Assembly (NCBI RefSeq): GCF_033807715.1
Contig: NC_084607.1
Span: 20,030,441-20,094,440 of the forward strand
Source of the DNA: Cololabis saira
Taxonomy: Eukaryota > Chordata > Actinopteri > Beloniformes > Belonidae
Length of the DNA: 64,000 bases
Direction: 5' to 3'
The notes under the pieces are model-generated. The model was given only the letters and a program-made list of their open reading frames with translations. It searched no databases and was not told the DNA's origin. Positions 18,721-33,800 of this stretch are shown piece by piece; within the stretch, counting starts at the first letter, position 1, and every line of letters begins with the position of its first letter. Position numbers and translations under genes: made by a program.

Positions 18721-20906
18721 TCAATATTTGCAGAGAGGTTCATCTTAAATATATTTACCGGGAAATGTTTTGCTTTATAGTGAAAGATTATGAATGAAAA
18801 AATAGGGGCGGCAGGTTTTTTATGTGTGATTACATTTTAGGGGGTAGGGAGTTTTAAATGGAGGGGGTGATCATCACCCTGTGGGCATTTCCGTGGCGAC
18901 TGGGGCATGTGAAGTGGTTTGACTGCTCAATCAGGTCACTTGAAGTCGGTCAGGAGTACTGCAGACGTTTTCCATGATGGTTGTCCTAATCCACCAAATG
19001 TGCTCCCCCCCAGGGGTATTTACCCCCTGCAGCTCAAGAGACGACCCACACACATGGTCACTTCAAGCCATTCATGTTTTGTTAGTGGCCACTTTTTAGC
19101 CCATGTTTTTTTAATAACCCATTGCAGCCCTTGACTTTAAAACTCAAATTTCTGCACCTGCATGTTTACTTTTGTTGATCACTGTCGATATTTGGGCCAC
19201 AATGAGGCTCATTTCAGGAGTCTGAAACGCATAAGGATGACATTTATGAGGAACAGAGTGTATTTGTGTGCCAGTGAGATAAAGACTCAATATGAATGCA
19301 TTTAATGAATCTTTATATATGGGGGCTCCGTTAGACAAGAGTGACATAAATCACCAGAAAAAATTGATTCATCTAACCATTTTCAAAAGCAATTACCTAA
19401 ATTATGCATAAAACCTATTTACCAGTGTGGCAAAGAGAGTATTTGGATCAAAGTTTGGCATGTGTGTTACTTTGCATCGATCCTCTTAAACCTGTTTTTT
19501 GAAGTGAACAAAAACAAAACGCTTCTCATGGACTTTCCCTTGATTTTCCCCTCGCTAAACATTCCCCAATTCCCTGTTTTCTCTGGTCTGGTCAACATCA
19601 AACCAAAATGTACCAAAAAATCCAGAGCAAAGAGTGTCGAGTTTCTGTTTTTGGTTTTCCACTTTACAAAGTGGTAAACATCTCCAGGAATTAAGTTTCC
19701 TTAAAAACACATGGTTATATCTTCACGAGAGGTGCTTCCAGCTAGAGCGCAGCGAAAACAAACACTGCTTGTATTCTCCCAGCCTCACTTCCTGTCCAGC
19801 TCCCACCACTTTTATCCAGGTGCTATAGCAAAGTACATATCAGTTTTTTATTCTTTCACTCAGCACCAGACTGGATTGTATGTTGAAAAAACATGATTCT
19901 TTCACTGATGTGTATGATCCTGTCGTCCTTAAAGTCTATACCGCAAATGATTGTATTGTTTTAATAGAATGACCTAATATCTGTTTGCAGAAATGAATAG
20001 TAATTCAGCTTATTACATTCAAAATAAGAGATAATTTTCCTCCTTAATCAAAGTCAATACATGTCAGGACACAAGACACAGTGCCAGGGGGACAGATTGT
20101 ACTATGGATGGATAATGCGATTTTGTTTAGCCTTAGAATTAAAACATTTTTCTCAACGTGACACCTTTGAATAAACGAATGAATACATTAAAACATCTGC
20201 TCATGCTTGACCACTTGAGTAATGTGCACAGGAAGTGAGAGCCCCTCCTTCTCTGTGGAAGCAGGAATGCTATAATTGAAACCACGTGTGTCTAAGAAAC
20301 AAGCTCTGCAAATATCTGAGTGTGTGTCATCTAAAAGTGAACAGAAATTAGTCTTGCATTCTGAATGGTAAACTATTTTGGGTTTCTACAAAGTGCAGAC
20401 ACAATATGCTGGCTCACAGCCTTTTTCATTCATATGATATATCACTTCCTGGGGATCTGCAGTGCTCAGCCATCATAGGATCATTTCAATAAAGTAGTAG
20501 ACCGAGACCTCATACTTAAATAAAGGTTTGGTATGAGAGCATACACAGTATACACACACACACGCACACATGTATATGTATATATATATATATATAAAAA
20601 ATTTATTTAACTACTACACAGTTTCTAGTTGCATTACAGATTCAATTGTAATGTAAAATCATATAATTATATCATAGAATGCTGTTCATTTTTTTTAATA
20701 TATACCATTTGCCATATTTACAGGGTAACTTGGGTCTTATTAGATTAAACTGCTTAACATAATACAGAGTATTCCAATAAACTGCAAAAACTACACCAGT
20801 ATAATGCCTTTTATGGAATATATATAAATAATATACATAATCCACAAATTGCTGTAAAGTGTTCTGCATAAAATAATTTCAGGAGCAGATGTGACAATTT
20901 CATTGA

Positions 20907-20919
20907 ATTACCTATATAT

Positions 20920-20980
<61 letters not shown>

Positions 20981-21031
20981 TATATTTATATATATATATA
21001 TAATATATATATATTTATATATTATATATAT

Positions 21032-21105
<74 letters not shown>

Positions 21106-21111
21106 TAAAAT
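20907..21111. repeat. Long AT-rich, self-complementary tract
   Basis: About 200 bases made almost only of TA units broken by TAATATATA and TTATATA steps, so both strands can form hairpins. A GAGA tract follows at 21119-21162. It lies about 740 bases upstream of the cyth3 start codon. Confidence 0.95.
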
Positions 21112-21118
21112 TATAAAA

Positions 21119-21162
21119 GAGAGTGAGAGAGAGAGAGAGGACGAGAGAGAGAGAGAGAGAGA
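21119..21162 (+). repeat. (GA)n tract
   Basis: Imperfect GA repeat abutting the AT-rich tract and upstream of the cyth3 promoter. Confidence 0.9.
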
Positions 21163-21399
21163 GCGCAAAATTGGGATAGATTAATTCCAGTGGGATATGA
21201 CTCAATATCACAAGATACAAACCATACAAACATGATCGGTACAGTTGCAGTATAATTTCACCGGAGTCACGTGAGGACTGGTCAGTGATGATCGCTGACG
21301 CGCACAAGTCATGTATCGGAGCTGAGATGAGATTAGCGCCTAACGAAAGCGTTCAAAACATTATATTCACAACCATTTCCTATTAAATATTTCCAAAAT

Positions 21400-21847
21400 A
21401 AGAGCAGCCCGCCCGACGAACCATAGAAAACTCCCCGAAGAAAGCACCGTGCTTTTATTTTGATAACAGATGGCCATACTTCCGGCATGTGTCTGACGGC
21501 GCATTGACCTGCTGCATGAGCGGCTCTCCCGACGCGAGCGGAGTGAAGGCGCATTTGAAGGGATAACGAGAGCTGCGCCCGGCCAGGGATCAGTGAAACA
21601 CTGTCTGCTGCTGCACATACACGTCTCACAGTTACTGACGGACAGCCAGGCGGACGCCGGAGGACCACAACCGCGATCTGAGAGGTGTAAATGGCCACAT
21701 TTCCCAAATAGAGACGCTGCTGCCTGCGAGAGTACCTGTGTATCAAATGGGTCTTGGAAATTAGGACGTGCGTTTTTCCCGTGAATTAGACTCGACGGAA
21801 GTTTCTGTGGCAGATTTTTGGGAGATTTAGATTTACTGTCTGCAGTC
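21400..21847 (+). promoter_or_regulatory. cyth3: cyth3 CpG-rich promoter and 5' UTR
   Basis: CpG- and GC-rich sequence ending at the cyth3 start codon, contrasting with the AT-rich surroundings. No TATA box is obvious close to the gene. The start site is not determined. Confidence 0.6.
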
Positions 21848-21866
21848 ATGGACGAGGACAACCAAG
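21848..21866 (+). CDS. cyth3: cyth3 coding exon 1
   Basis: 19 bases encoding MDEDNQ and the first base of V7. The donor is G|GTACTT. The assignment rests on the MDED start, the phase match to exon 2 and the CpG-rich promoter. Confidence 0.85.
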
Positions 21867-24800
21867 GTACTTCATTTGTTTCATTCAAGATATGATTATA
21901 CCTCTGATTTGTATCTATTTGCATCTGTCAGACAGCGCGTACCTCAGTATAATAATATTGTAATAGTCAGTGTACTACTATTACTACTACTACTACTAAT
22001 ACTCAGGCTATTCAGTTCATTTCAAACACATGCAGCAACATAACATCAGCGCAAACTGTATTTTCTCGTGCTAACATCCTAAAAAGGAAACTCCCTCACT
22101 AATTTAAGAGGTTTAATCGGCTATGTTAAGTTTGTTTAGATATACAACCCTGAGAGTTATAATTTACGTAGACACAACGCACGATTGTTGCATTTACTTG
22201 TTTATTTGTGTTTATCAGGCCCAACAGGTCCTCTCAATGGAGACCCAAACACAGCTATGAAATACCTATTTATGTATTAACTTATGACAAAGGCTCTGTG
22301 TGCATTAAAAAAAGGTCTGATAGGGAAGGATCATGGCAATACACCACAGAGAAAACTTTGAATAGACTTGGGGGACGTTTTAGATGGGTAGTACATTTGT
22401 GAAATACACAAGGATACATGGAGTCAATATTTTTGCTTTAAACCTTTAGCAGTGAACAGATCTGTAAAAGCTTTTTCACCCACTCTTCATAGACTGAAAG
22501 ATGCTCAAACTAAAAGAAACATGTAATAGACAGTTTGTAGTTGTCTTGCATGCCTTCCTGGATGTTTCATTGAGGATCTGGTCCTGGTGATGTAGTCCTG
22601 GGACCCTGTTTACCATGTATAGTAATTTCATCTATAATATTGACCAGCCACCAGTTACCCTCAGTTTAAGAGGCCAACCTGTGCCCCCCCTTTGACTCCA
22701 CTCCTGCTTCAGCAAACTCTTTTGAGCTGGTTTATCGAACCCACACATACACCGTGGTGTCAGTTTCTGTCAAGATGTAGCCCTGCATTAATCTCACCTC
22801 CGTAAATCAGTGGTCAGTGGGTTTCAGCTTCTCGTGTTCGCACCTTGCAAATCTCCAGGATATGACTAATTGCTGGAATACAGCATGCGCGCCACACTTG
22901 GGCATAAAGCTGTCATTGTGCTGTGTTGGGAGTTCTGGGGCACACGTCACCGTGGCACCACAGACAGACATATGCTGCTGGGAGAATGAGATGGAATAGC
23001 TGACAAGCGTCAGGAGTGAAGAAACACACACTCATGCATTCATGGCTGCAAGATAACACACAGAAACACAAATGGCATTTCTCTCCCCTCTCTCTCGGGG
23101 TATTTTTACTGGGAAGATAGTTAGCTGGATGGACGGATCATGACCTAGAATGATTAAAGCGTTTGTGCAATTTATTCAACAGTCTGTCCTTTCATCTGAA
23201 ATAAATAGTGTCCTGGATACTGCTGGAAAGGAAAGGCTGCAGAGCTCCTTTTAATTTTGCATAATTTAGAGTTGTGTGCAGTTTCTTTCTTAGCAACTAC
23301 ACACACCCACTCATGAGCCCACGGCAGAGTAAAGACCCAAGTTAGTGTTTGTGTATGTGTCATGCGTCAGGGGTCAGGACCAGGACCAAGTACATGATAC
23401 GGACTCTTACTGGCTTTGATTGCAGATATGAACCTGTTCTGAGTGATGAGGTCGGTGGGTGACATTTCAGTTGAGAACATTTAAGCTCTGGCTGTCATCG
23501 TTCCCAAAGTGACACATTTACTTTGCCGTGGTCACAAGTGGGGCCAGAGTGAGGGCTGAAAAGTGACAGCCATAATGAGATATCGCGTGTCAGAAGGAGT
23601 GCGAGGATGGAGGAGCATGTGTGACTGACCACACAGAGTAGAATTTAGTCACCGTAGTAGCAATGGTGGGATGTCTGAAAGGGAACGAGAGAGTTAGACT
23701 GGAGATGTGGGTGAGTGTAAAGATGAAGTGCCAGAGCAAAGATGGAAAATTGCCAGTGAAGTGTGGAGCCTTGCCAACGAAAGACGGTGAGCCAGAGTAG
23801 CAATGAACTAGATATTGTTACTGAATCAGTTCTGCAGTGTATTACCGGAGTTTCTCTCAGTAAAAGCATTTCTAGTCTGTCACAATTAACTCACTGCGCA
23901 GAGAGTGGCCATCCATAACTATCTATCAAACCAGGTCATAATTTCAACAGGGATTGGTTTCTGCTCCTATCTCTCACACTGTGCTTCTGTTCTTCCTGCT
24001 TGAAATATTTTCATTGTTTCAGAAAGATCCCTGAAACCAATATCTTGGACGTGTTTGAACCACACAGGCCGTTTACTTTTGCCGCTTCACCGTTGTGGAC
24101 TGCCTGAAAGTCCTCTACAGACCTTTATAGCTTGTAGAGGGTGATTTCTGTCGACTTTTGGCTGTCTGAACTCTCCTGTCAGTGCCACTAGTTGGTTCCC
24201 ATTTTTTGGATCCAGTGAAATATCTGAGAGGATTTACATTCCCTCCTTAGTTTAACATGGTTACAGTCATTTTATGAATCCCCTGTGCATTCTTCCTCCA
24301 CAGCCATAAAACTCCAAATTCCAATTTCTTCAAATGTTTCCTTTGGTTTATGACCGTCCACCTCCTAACTAATGACTTTCCCATCAGTCTCAGCTGTAGT
24401 TTCTCTTCTTTATGAGGTGGCTGTTTGTCAGAAAGTAGAACAGGTCATCTACTAAATGGAGGGTTGGTGATTGACCAACAGTTTCTTCAGTTCACGTGCC
24501 AGAGAGTTTGGTCAAGATGTGAAACCCCAGAGTATCATGTGATTAATAAATGTTCTCAGTGTATATGAATTAAAGTGGTTCGTGTAAGAAATACAAACCA
24601 CTTTGACTGGTTGACAATACCATAAGAGTGCTCTTGTTGTGTCCTGTTTACCTTAGAAGTCCGAAGTAGGAATGATGATCATCAATCAATAAACGTTGCA
24701 ACTGGTATGCAGCCAGAAAATGATGATTGTTAGAAATAATGATTCAAAAAGAGAGAAAAAAGCTGTTAATGGCATTTAGTGGATAGAAACCATAGCAACA

Positions 24801-27800
24801 TGTCTGCTGATTTAAAGCAGCACAATGTAACTTTCAGCTTTTGTTGAGTCTGGCGTCTCCTTTGGACAAAAGCGGTAGTGCTTTACCAGTAGTGTGGAAG
24901 GGTTCCTACCATCCACCTCCAAGTTACATAGTGCCAGTGAAGGCGATACAGACCCCTCAGTCCATGACAGAGGTGTCATTAAACCTGTTGTAAGTTGATG
25001 TACCATCACAAAGACTCTGGAAATATTATATTAAGGTGGAAAAGTTACATAGTGCTGCTTTAAAAAAAAACGGACAGTAGTATGTTTATGTATGGCTTAG
25101 TATGAATAGATTATAACATAATTTATAAGATTAACATTATTGTGTATTGAAAATGATTTTAAAGTAATGATTGTGTGCATAAACCCAGTACAAACACAGT
25201 TATGAAACTAATAAATCAAGTGCAGACCTCAGACCACAATCATCTTTTTTCCAACCACAGGAGTCGCCCCCTGCTGGCTAATAGAAACAATGCACGTCAA
25301 AGGTATCTTCACAATGGCTTCACTTTTTAGACCAAATCCACATTTTACATCCCGTCAGTTAGACACCCCCACAGAGCTGCCGGCACGGCTGCCAAGACTC
25401 ACACCTGCCTCAAATCATCCCTCTTCATTTCTTTACCTTCTCTTGTTCGTGTTCATTATCTGTTGTTGCTGAAGAATGTAACAACTCATCTTTGCAACGT
25501 TGGTCGTACCGTACAAGCGTCATAGTGATTATGTCTATAGTAATCTCCCTGACATGTTTGACATTCAGCAACACAATGCCCTCTGCCACAATACTCTATC
25601 AATGAACAATAGGCCAAAAAGAGCTCGTCAGGCTTTGTGACAGAGTGTGGCTTATTGAAACACGTTCTTGCTCTGCATGAGTGACTTTGACAGTACACAT
25701 ATACTTCTTCCACCGTTTCACTGTACACTTTTCATTTCTTGTAGAACCATATTCAGTGTGTTCAGTGGAAGCTGTATGAATGATGCCCATATGGTATGAA
25801 TCAGGGCATTTATGCGAGACACTCGCTTCACTGAAGGGCTTGTAATGGCTTGTAATTTTTGGCTACAGACTGCTCTATTTACATACTCTGTAAATCAGCC
25901 CTTTTTACTTAGCAGGTTAGTATGTGAATGTGCATTTCAGCATGTGGTGTGTAGGCTGAATGTACGCTGCAACCAAACTCAGGTGATAAGAGACTCACAT
26001 GATGATATGGATGTAGAGATCTCAGTCATTGGCCGGCATCAGGACATCACCGGCAGCTTCCTGCCATGTGTAGATTTGGGATCTGGGGAGTTGGTTGTGC
26101 AGATGCTGTATTTCCCTTGTATACACTGGTCTCTAAAGAAGTTAACACGGGAACATCCTGAAGCTTTAAATAGTATTTTCAAGGATTGAATCATCCTTTG
26201 CTCGAACCTTTTTTTTACTTCTTTGTGAAGGGTCACCTGGTTCACCTGCACTAGGGATCTAGAGGATTGTGGCTTTGGGGAAACTGATAGAGCATGGATG
26301 TTTACGTCAAGCACGAGGAGGCTCCAGCAGGCAGCCTGTAACGGCTTGTGTGCTTCCTGTGTGACGGTAAAGAACCTGAGGGGCCCTGCAGGATGTCAGG
26401 GAGCAGCAGTCCAAAGTTGTGCAAAAATATTTTATATCCTGACATAAACAAGGTTTATGCACTCAGCGGGCACTACTGTCAGCTATAAAATTATAATATT
26501 TATCACTGTCAAGACTTGGTGCATTTGTCTTTGATTGATGCTCATCATCTGAGAAAAATAACACTCCTTTTTATTTTAACATCTTTGTGGTGGCTTGAAT
26601 AGAGTGAAGTCAAAGACTTTTGAAACAATGAACACTTCTGATCAGGATGGATTCTGCATCGGGTTGAGTCACAGAAATGCTTTGAAGAAAGTACTTTTTC
26701 CCTAAACAAGATTCATTAACAGTGCAGATTAATCCGAAATGTGTGGATTGTAAAACATGGGTTGTATCTGCCATCACGTTCACTTCTTCTATTGGAATTA
26801 AATGACCATAAGAAAGATACCAAGGTGTACATTACATGACTGTATGAGTCAACAAACTGCAAAACTGTTAGATTGTTTGTGTCTTTGATGAATGCCTTCT
26901 GTAAAATATAAATCATGTATTATTCACTTCAATTGAATGTTAATATGCATATATGCTACACAATTACATTCAATCCATAAGTGTTGCAGGCTTCTCAAAT
27001 AATACAATATGTTTAAAAAAATATCCAGAAAATAAACCAGACAACTACAAATATATGCTTTTTTACATGCTTTTCCCCTCTTGAGAAATGCCGCCATAGT
27101 TCAAAACAGCAATCACTGGACGTTTATTTTCAGTCAACTGTAACTTTTCTTTTTCTTTTCGGTGAGTGGTAAAATCTTCATTTTTATCTCAGTGTTAGAG
27201 GAACTTTGGTTAATCAATAACTCTGGTGTAGATGGACAGGTTAATTGCAGACACTGAGCCCGGTTTGCTCCCTCACACAGCTTTCTTCACCTACTGAGTT
27301 TGGTTTATATCAAGCTTAAAATGCATTCATACTTAGCAAATTAAATTTGGCTTATTGTCTAAGTTAACTAGTTATTAATAACGTGTGATATTTAGTGGCT
27401 TAGCTGGCTGGGCTGAACACGCTCATCGACTGTTATGTGTATTTGACAGACTCCATCTGGTGGGCTGCTCCTTTGTCTCTCCGAGCGGCCCACCAATAAA
27501 ACCTGAGCAGGTTCAGGTTTTATTTTATGACTCATGAAGGTAGACGATTAATTGACTCTTAGAGTCTCAAACGCAACAAACCATAATAATATTTAAGATC
27601 CTTTGGAATACATGAGTGACATTTCATCTTCTGATTGAACTCAAGAGAGCAAACTTTTACGTCCCAAAATGTTGAACTTCTCCTACATAATACGACTTTA
27701 CTGGCTTTAAGGAATTCTGAAAGGATGCAAAGCAGTGGGATTTGTGTTGATTTTATTTGTTTTACCAGTAAAAAAGTTCTTCATTGCGGTTTGTAAATGA

Positions 27801-30800
27801 ATTTGTGTCATGTATCTTCAGTTAACCAACTGATGTTTTTCTTGCATATTAAGTTCTTGCCAGTGTGACTCTCCTCTGTTTACGATTGTATGTCTTCATC
27901 TGCTTTGACTGTTGTGCCCTCTGGCTTCTCTGCCACACCGGTGGCCATGCACAGTCAGACTCGTGGCACAGTGGCTGCTTCAGAAGTGAGTGGGGATATA
28001 CAAAAGACGCCTGGCTTCTGTGCAAAACTACTTACTGTAAAGACACAAGTGTGCGTGTTTCATCTATGACCAAAAGGTCAGTGAACACAGAGGGCCCTTG
28101 TTGAGTTGGGCCTTCCAAGGATATCAGATAGCACATTATATCTACACGTGACATCCCGTCTGTGGCTGGAGTGGGACTCAACAGACTTTAAGACGGATTG
28201 ACTGATATGAAAATCTCAACTTTTGGGATTTAAGTCTCCTTCTGTGCATGGGCCACTGCAGCAGTAACGTCTTAAGTTTCATGTGAGCATGAGATGTGTG
28301 CATAAATCCTCCTCGACCTGGATTCTGGATTAAAAAACAATTTCAAATCACTTGAATGATGACAGGTCATACTTTTTGTCTGAGGCAGAAGAGGAAAAAA
28401 ACAATTAAATGGGTTTTTAAAGAAGTATCCAGGTTTCTCTTCATCGACCAATCAGAGCAGGACAGTTAAAGACCATGGCTCAACGAGGTTGCAGACTCGG
28501 ATCTGCGCTTGTATATTTAAAACCATCGAGGGGCTTGCAGAGGGTAGATGTGGGGTAAAATCGGGATATTTTTCCCTCCTTTCTGAACAAATCAGGGCTT
28601 GCTTAAACTCCCAGATGGCTACAGTACTGAAGTTAATTTCAGTGGAAAGATGATCAGATCCACTTTGATCTTTGTCTGTGTCTTGATTCATCTTGGTTTT
28701 GTTTAAGAGCCGGTGTGTTTATGTGCATGGTTCAGGACTGTGTGAAAGGGAAGAGAAAGCTGACCAGAGTGGACAGGAAAAGGGAGTGTTGGAACTATTA
28801 TGTAAGCGCACAAAGACAGTTTGACCTGCAGGAAAAAGGTGCATCCCCCAAAGATTGCTTATTAATCCAGAGCCCCATACTCTGTAAATGCAACACTTTA
28901 AGAGTTTAAGACTTTAAAAGTGACTTAAATTTGACTAATTCATGCTGTGTGTCCCGGAGGAAAATGTTCACACTGTCGCCCTCTGAACTTACTTCTGGTT
29001 TCTCCATCCAGTTCATCACATTAGTAATTCCTAGACCCCTAAGTTGATTAAAGCACTCTGAGGAGAGTTGTTTTATATTTCTATATATTTCTATATTGAC
29101 ATAGATTTTCAGTTTCTGAGTGATAACTGTGGTTCACTTTTCACCTCGGTTGTCCCCATCACACCTTTGGCATCCAACGTTAGTGTTTTGTCTCGCCTCT
29201 GACTGGCCTTTAGCCTCTTACCACCTCTCTGTCGTCCCCCTAAGGCCTGCAGGACTGCCACTCAAATGCCGGCGAAGCTCCAGAAAGGGATTTGTAAAAG
29301 TCAGTGATTTATTCATGAGGTCAATGTGTCAGTTAACTACAATAGAACATTGTCAGTCTTTACCATATCTATTTAAAAAAAAAAAAGAAAATATGCAGTC
29401 ATTATTCTCCAACCCACTCCATTTTTTTTTGCTGTAAGATGCTGTTGAATGATGCAAAATTAATTAATCTTTCATACTGCAAGAGGATGAGTGTGACTGC
29501 TTCGACGGTGCTTTGAAGTAGGCTGATGCTGTTCCACGCTCCCCATCAATGGCTTTCTGAAAATGAAAATGACAGCAGTGCTCTTTTTGTGATGGAGAAA
29601 GGCTACTAAGAGCACAGCAGGAGGACTATAGAGTAACCTGTGATTGGGTGTTTATGCAGTAACGTAGTTTGTACAGTATATGCCTCGGAGATGGAGATGA
29701 AAATGTGCGGCGGTTCCACAGATTGAAAGAGAGACAGATCGCTCAGATGCTCAAAGTAGGTTAGTGGTGCAAGGCTCACAAAAGCACTACATGCATACCT
29801 TATGGGGTTCTCTAAACAGCAAAGTCACATATGTTTATATATACATGTTTGTGCAGGACGGTGAGTATGTACAACTGGGTATGTTTGTATGCTTTCTCCC
29901 ACGAGGGATAAGCTTAGGACGTGAGGCCTCATACGCACACAAATATAGGAGGTCAAGTGGTGAGGGATATAGATGAGAGTTGGAGGATTAGAGGTTATGG
30001 CTCGGGCTTCTGCTGTCACTTCCCCACAGGAGCGCTGAAAAACACGTACGAACAGGAATCTGCCTCGACAAAAACGCAGCGCTGAACAAAAAGAAACGGG
30101 AAAAGAAAGTGTTTTAAGTCTGTCATGAGATTTATAGTGTGCTGTGTCACCAGGATTTTCTGCTCCTCACTCCTCATTTCAAGGGTCTTTTCCTTTGCTC
30201 TGACCCTTACATTCTTATGTTGTTTTCAAGATAGTATGACCATATTGATGTAGTGAAGACTGTGAAATATAAAATGAATGGCCTTGACATTGCGTTGGTC
30301 AGGGGGAGGGGCTCCTAAATCCATACCAGGACAACCGAAGCTTGACTCATGGCCCCACTCGCGGCGCTTTCACCTGCCCTCAGCTGCTGTTACTACACAC
30401 ACTTTCACTGCTTTGGGCACATTCTCACACTCATAGCACATAACTCTTTAGACATCAACATCGTAGCTCCCACAGATGATGATTGCTTATGACTGATAAT
30501 CCGAACAGCTTTCAGCGGGTCACGACCATTGAAAGACACACATATAAAGTGGGTGTAAGGGTCATCTCAGAACGCTAGTGATATACTGTGGTTCCTGAGC
30601 CCAGGTTCCTCCACATATGTGTTCAATATCTTTGTTGTGATTTTTCATGCAGAGTTTCCATCAACATCTGCGGCTGTGGGTGCCATGCGTAACCTTAAAA
30701 AGGTTTATTGCTCTTGAGTCATGGTCCATCGAAAATGTCATGTGGCCAGAGGATCACGATGCCAGTGATCCATCACTGATCTACTGAAAAGCAGACTCTG

Positions 30801-33800
30801 GGTGATATACCTAAGTTGAGCCAAACATCAACGAGTTTTCATTGCCTGGCAACCGTTAGGAGGTCATACATATGCTTACTGCCACAAGGAAACGTTGGCT
30901 TCCTTGCACTTGTTAACCCTGGAGGAAGAGGAAACAAATGTGCTGCCCTTTGCTTAGATGAGAACATTTGATATTCAAAAAAATATGCTAAACTTTTACA
31001 TAAGTGGATTTAACAAGGAAGTACAAGTTTGTGATTACTTTCCCATCCAGGTTCGGTCCTGCAATCTGTCATTGTGTTGTTTGCAGCCCTGTCACTGGTT
31101 GCTGGCTGTAAGTATAGAGCAGGGGTATTCAACTAGATTCGGCCGGGGGCCACATCTGCAAAAAGACTGTACGGACAGGGCCGCACAATTTGAAAATGTG
31201 GGGGTTTTCAAAATGTATTTTGCATTCAAAGACGAAGACTTATGTAAATATAATACATTTGTATTATACATTTGAATATATCTAGTTTACATATGAATTA
31301 TGTATTAATTGTCTCCAGATTTAGTAATTGTGAATGTTAAATATAATATTCAGATAAAGAAATATTATTTTGAATGCAAGTTCATTTTGAAACCATGCAT
31401 TGTGCAAACTTAATGAAATTGATATTGACCTACTTTTAATAAAACACGCCATAATGACAAAGCACCACTTTCCACCAAGATTTCCTTATTTGAATATTAC
31501 ATTAAGCATTGAGCACAACCATTTTAGTCCATAGTAGCCAGTTATAAAAATTTTATAAAAAAAAAAAAAAATAATTTTTCAACAAACACCCCCTTTTTGG
31601 AATTATGACCAGGGGCCACATAAAAGCTCCTGGCGGGCCGCATGTGGCCCGCGGGCCGCCAATTGAATATCCCTGGTATAGAGGATACATCATAAATGTC
31701 ATGCTTACACAATCTAGGTGTATTACTCACGTCTAAAGTTTTTAAAATGTTGGCTAATCTTCTTTGCATTCATTTACTAACGTAACTGCCTCTTTTGTAG
31801 GTTTATAAGGTTACATTGAAGGGCCAGTAGTAAGTACTGATGGGATCCACATCTTGACTTACTCATTTAGCTCTACATCTTACAAATGAATTAGCCTGTC
31901 ACCTAAAAACGTAACAGTGAAAGAAATGTTTGAAGAGACTGTGTACTCTATAATCCATCACACTGCACCATTGGGGAGGGATGTGACCTGCCTCATATTT
32001 TTTCTCCAGCAGGACACTGAGCTCAAACATACAGCCGGGGTCATAAAAAAAAAGAGCAGATGGTGGGTGGCCTCCAGTTTATCCTGATCCCAACATCATA
32101 TTTATAGTTCAAGAGAGAAAACACATTGAGACAAGAACCGTCCCACCAAAACCCACACATTATAGTTATAAATAGGTGGTTGTAAATATTAATCCAATTT
32201 AAGTGAATGACGGAGTCCACACCAACACCGTAGACAAGAATTGACGGTAGACTGTGACAACAATGGTGCCAAATGATGTTGTTGTGTTTATTTTAAACAC
32301 GTATACAGACACAAGAAGTGTTTGGCACTGGTATATTCACTCTGTTATATTTATCGTTGTAATTCTCGTAGTGAATGGCCCTTAAAGTCACAGGGAAACC
32401 GGAGATTATTGTGTGGAGTTGGCACGTCTTCCCTGTGCCTGCAGGGTGCACCAGCTTCCTCCCACAGTGTATAAGACATGCATTTAAGATTAAATGGGTT
32501 GCACGATGGATATAAGCTTTCTGTTTCTTAGTTTTGGTTCTTGATGAATGATGATGAATTGGCAATGTGTCCAAGGTGTCTTGGCCTATGACAGCTGGGA
32601 TAAGATTCAGGCCTCCGTGACTTTGAACAGGATGTAGAACTGGATGGATATGTGGATGTGCTCTTGTCTGCAGAACGACAGAATCTGGAAAACCCCTTAA
32701 TGCAGAACTTGGGATAGTGATCGTCTGACTTGAACCGCCCACATATTTTGTGCAATAAAGAAATCCTGGCTCAGCGTTTAACTCAATTATAAACTTTTTT
32801 TCTCTCTCTGTCCTCCTCCTCCTCAACTGCCTCTTCACCTTCCTGCTGTCTCGGAACAACATATAGTCCTAATATACAGCTGGGGGGACTCTTTGTCTTT
32901 GTGAACCGCTCTCCCTCCTGACGGTATCCTGGCGTTGTGCTCTTCTCCAGATTTTAGGCTCAAACCGTTTTAAGTTGCCCACACTGTCGCCTTGAATCAG
33001 ACCTCGTGCATGTTCTTCTCATCTCTTAGGGGTCCGCCGTCTCAGACTGTGTGCATTTGTGACTTTGTTCATTTCCTGAATGGTTCATTTTTTCAGTTTT
33101 CTGGTGTTTGAACAGAGAAAGTTTCTTCACTCATGTGTCCTGACAGACCTGCACGCAGCAAATAGTCCTCTTTTACTTGAGACCTGATGCACTTTCATGG
33201 CTATAGTTACCTGCTACTTTTGCTTTGTTGTTGAGTATTTTACTCATGTTTGGCTTGCAACCAAGAATAGCAGGTCAATTGCCTGTTTGATGAATTGAGA
33301 AAAACTGGGTCCCTGATGTCAGACTGCGAATATCATAGCAGATTTGTTAAATGTCAGATTTAATGCAGACTTCCAGTGGGTACACTGATGAGTTATTTTC
33401 CTAAAGAGTTGATCCTTTCTTGTGGACGCTATGATCTTAAGGCTCCTCATATATAACAGATGAGGTCAGCATGAGAAAAGGTTACCATTGTTAAGAAGTT
33501 AAAACATTTACAGATGTACTTATTGTTACTATGGTTAGGTCGCTAAAAATGTTGGAAAAAAAACCTTAAGTCATGTCAATTGTTCTAAAGTATTTTCCCC
33601 TGGAAGGTGGAGATCACCTGAGAAAGAGTGTCAAGTATGGATTTGTCTGACCAGGGGCCAAGCCGACTAATTAGTCTGATTGTGTTTTATATTGTAAATG
33701 GGTAAACTGGCTGTCGTGATGGGTTACTTCATGTCCCCCCACCGGCAACAGACGTAGCTAGAGGCATTGTGTTTTTCGAAAGACGGACGTGTCTGTCTGT

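Larger units (their letters stand above)
12480..20900. other. Intergenic region, no gene recognised
   Basis: About 8.4 kb between the SMIM10-family gene and the cyth3 promoter. I see a short AC tract near 13003, a poly-G run near 15705 and repeat fragments at 14535-14680, 16150-16240 and 18486-18720. None of the open frames has recognisable protein features. Confidence 0.6.

Noticed and set aside
21333..21924. Long minus-strand frames over the cyth3 promoter (up to 185 residues)
   Set aside because: GC-rich 5' sequence keeps frames open by chance; the plus strand here has the cyth3 first exon with matching phase.
32293..32862. 189-residue minus-strand frame
   Set aside because: It spans a dispersed L2-like repeat in the opposite orientation, and no protein family is recognisable.
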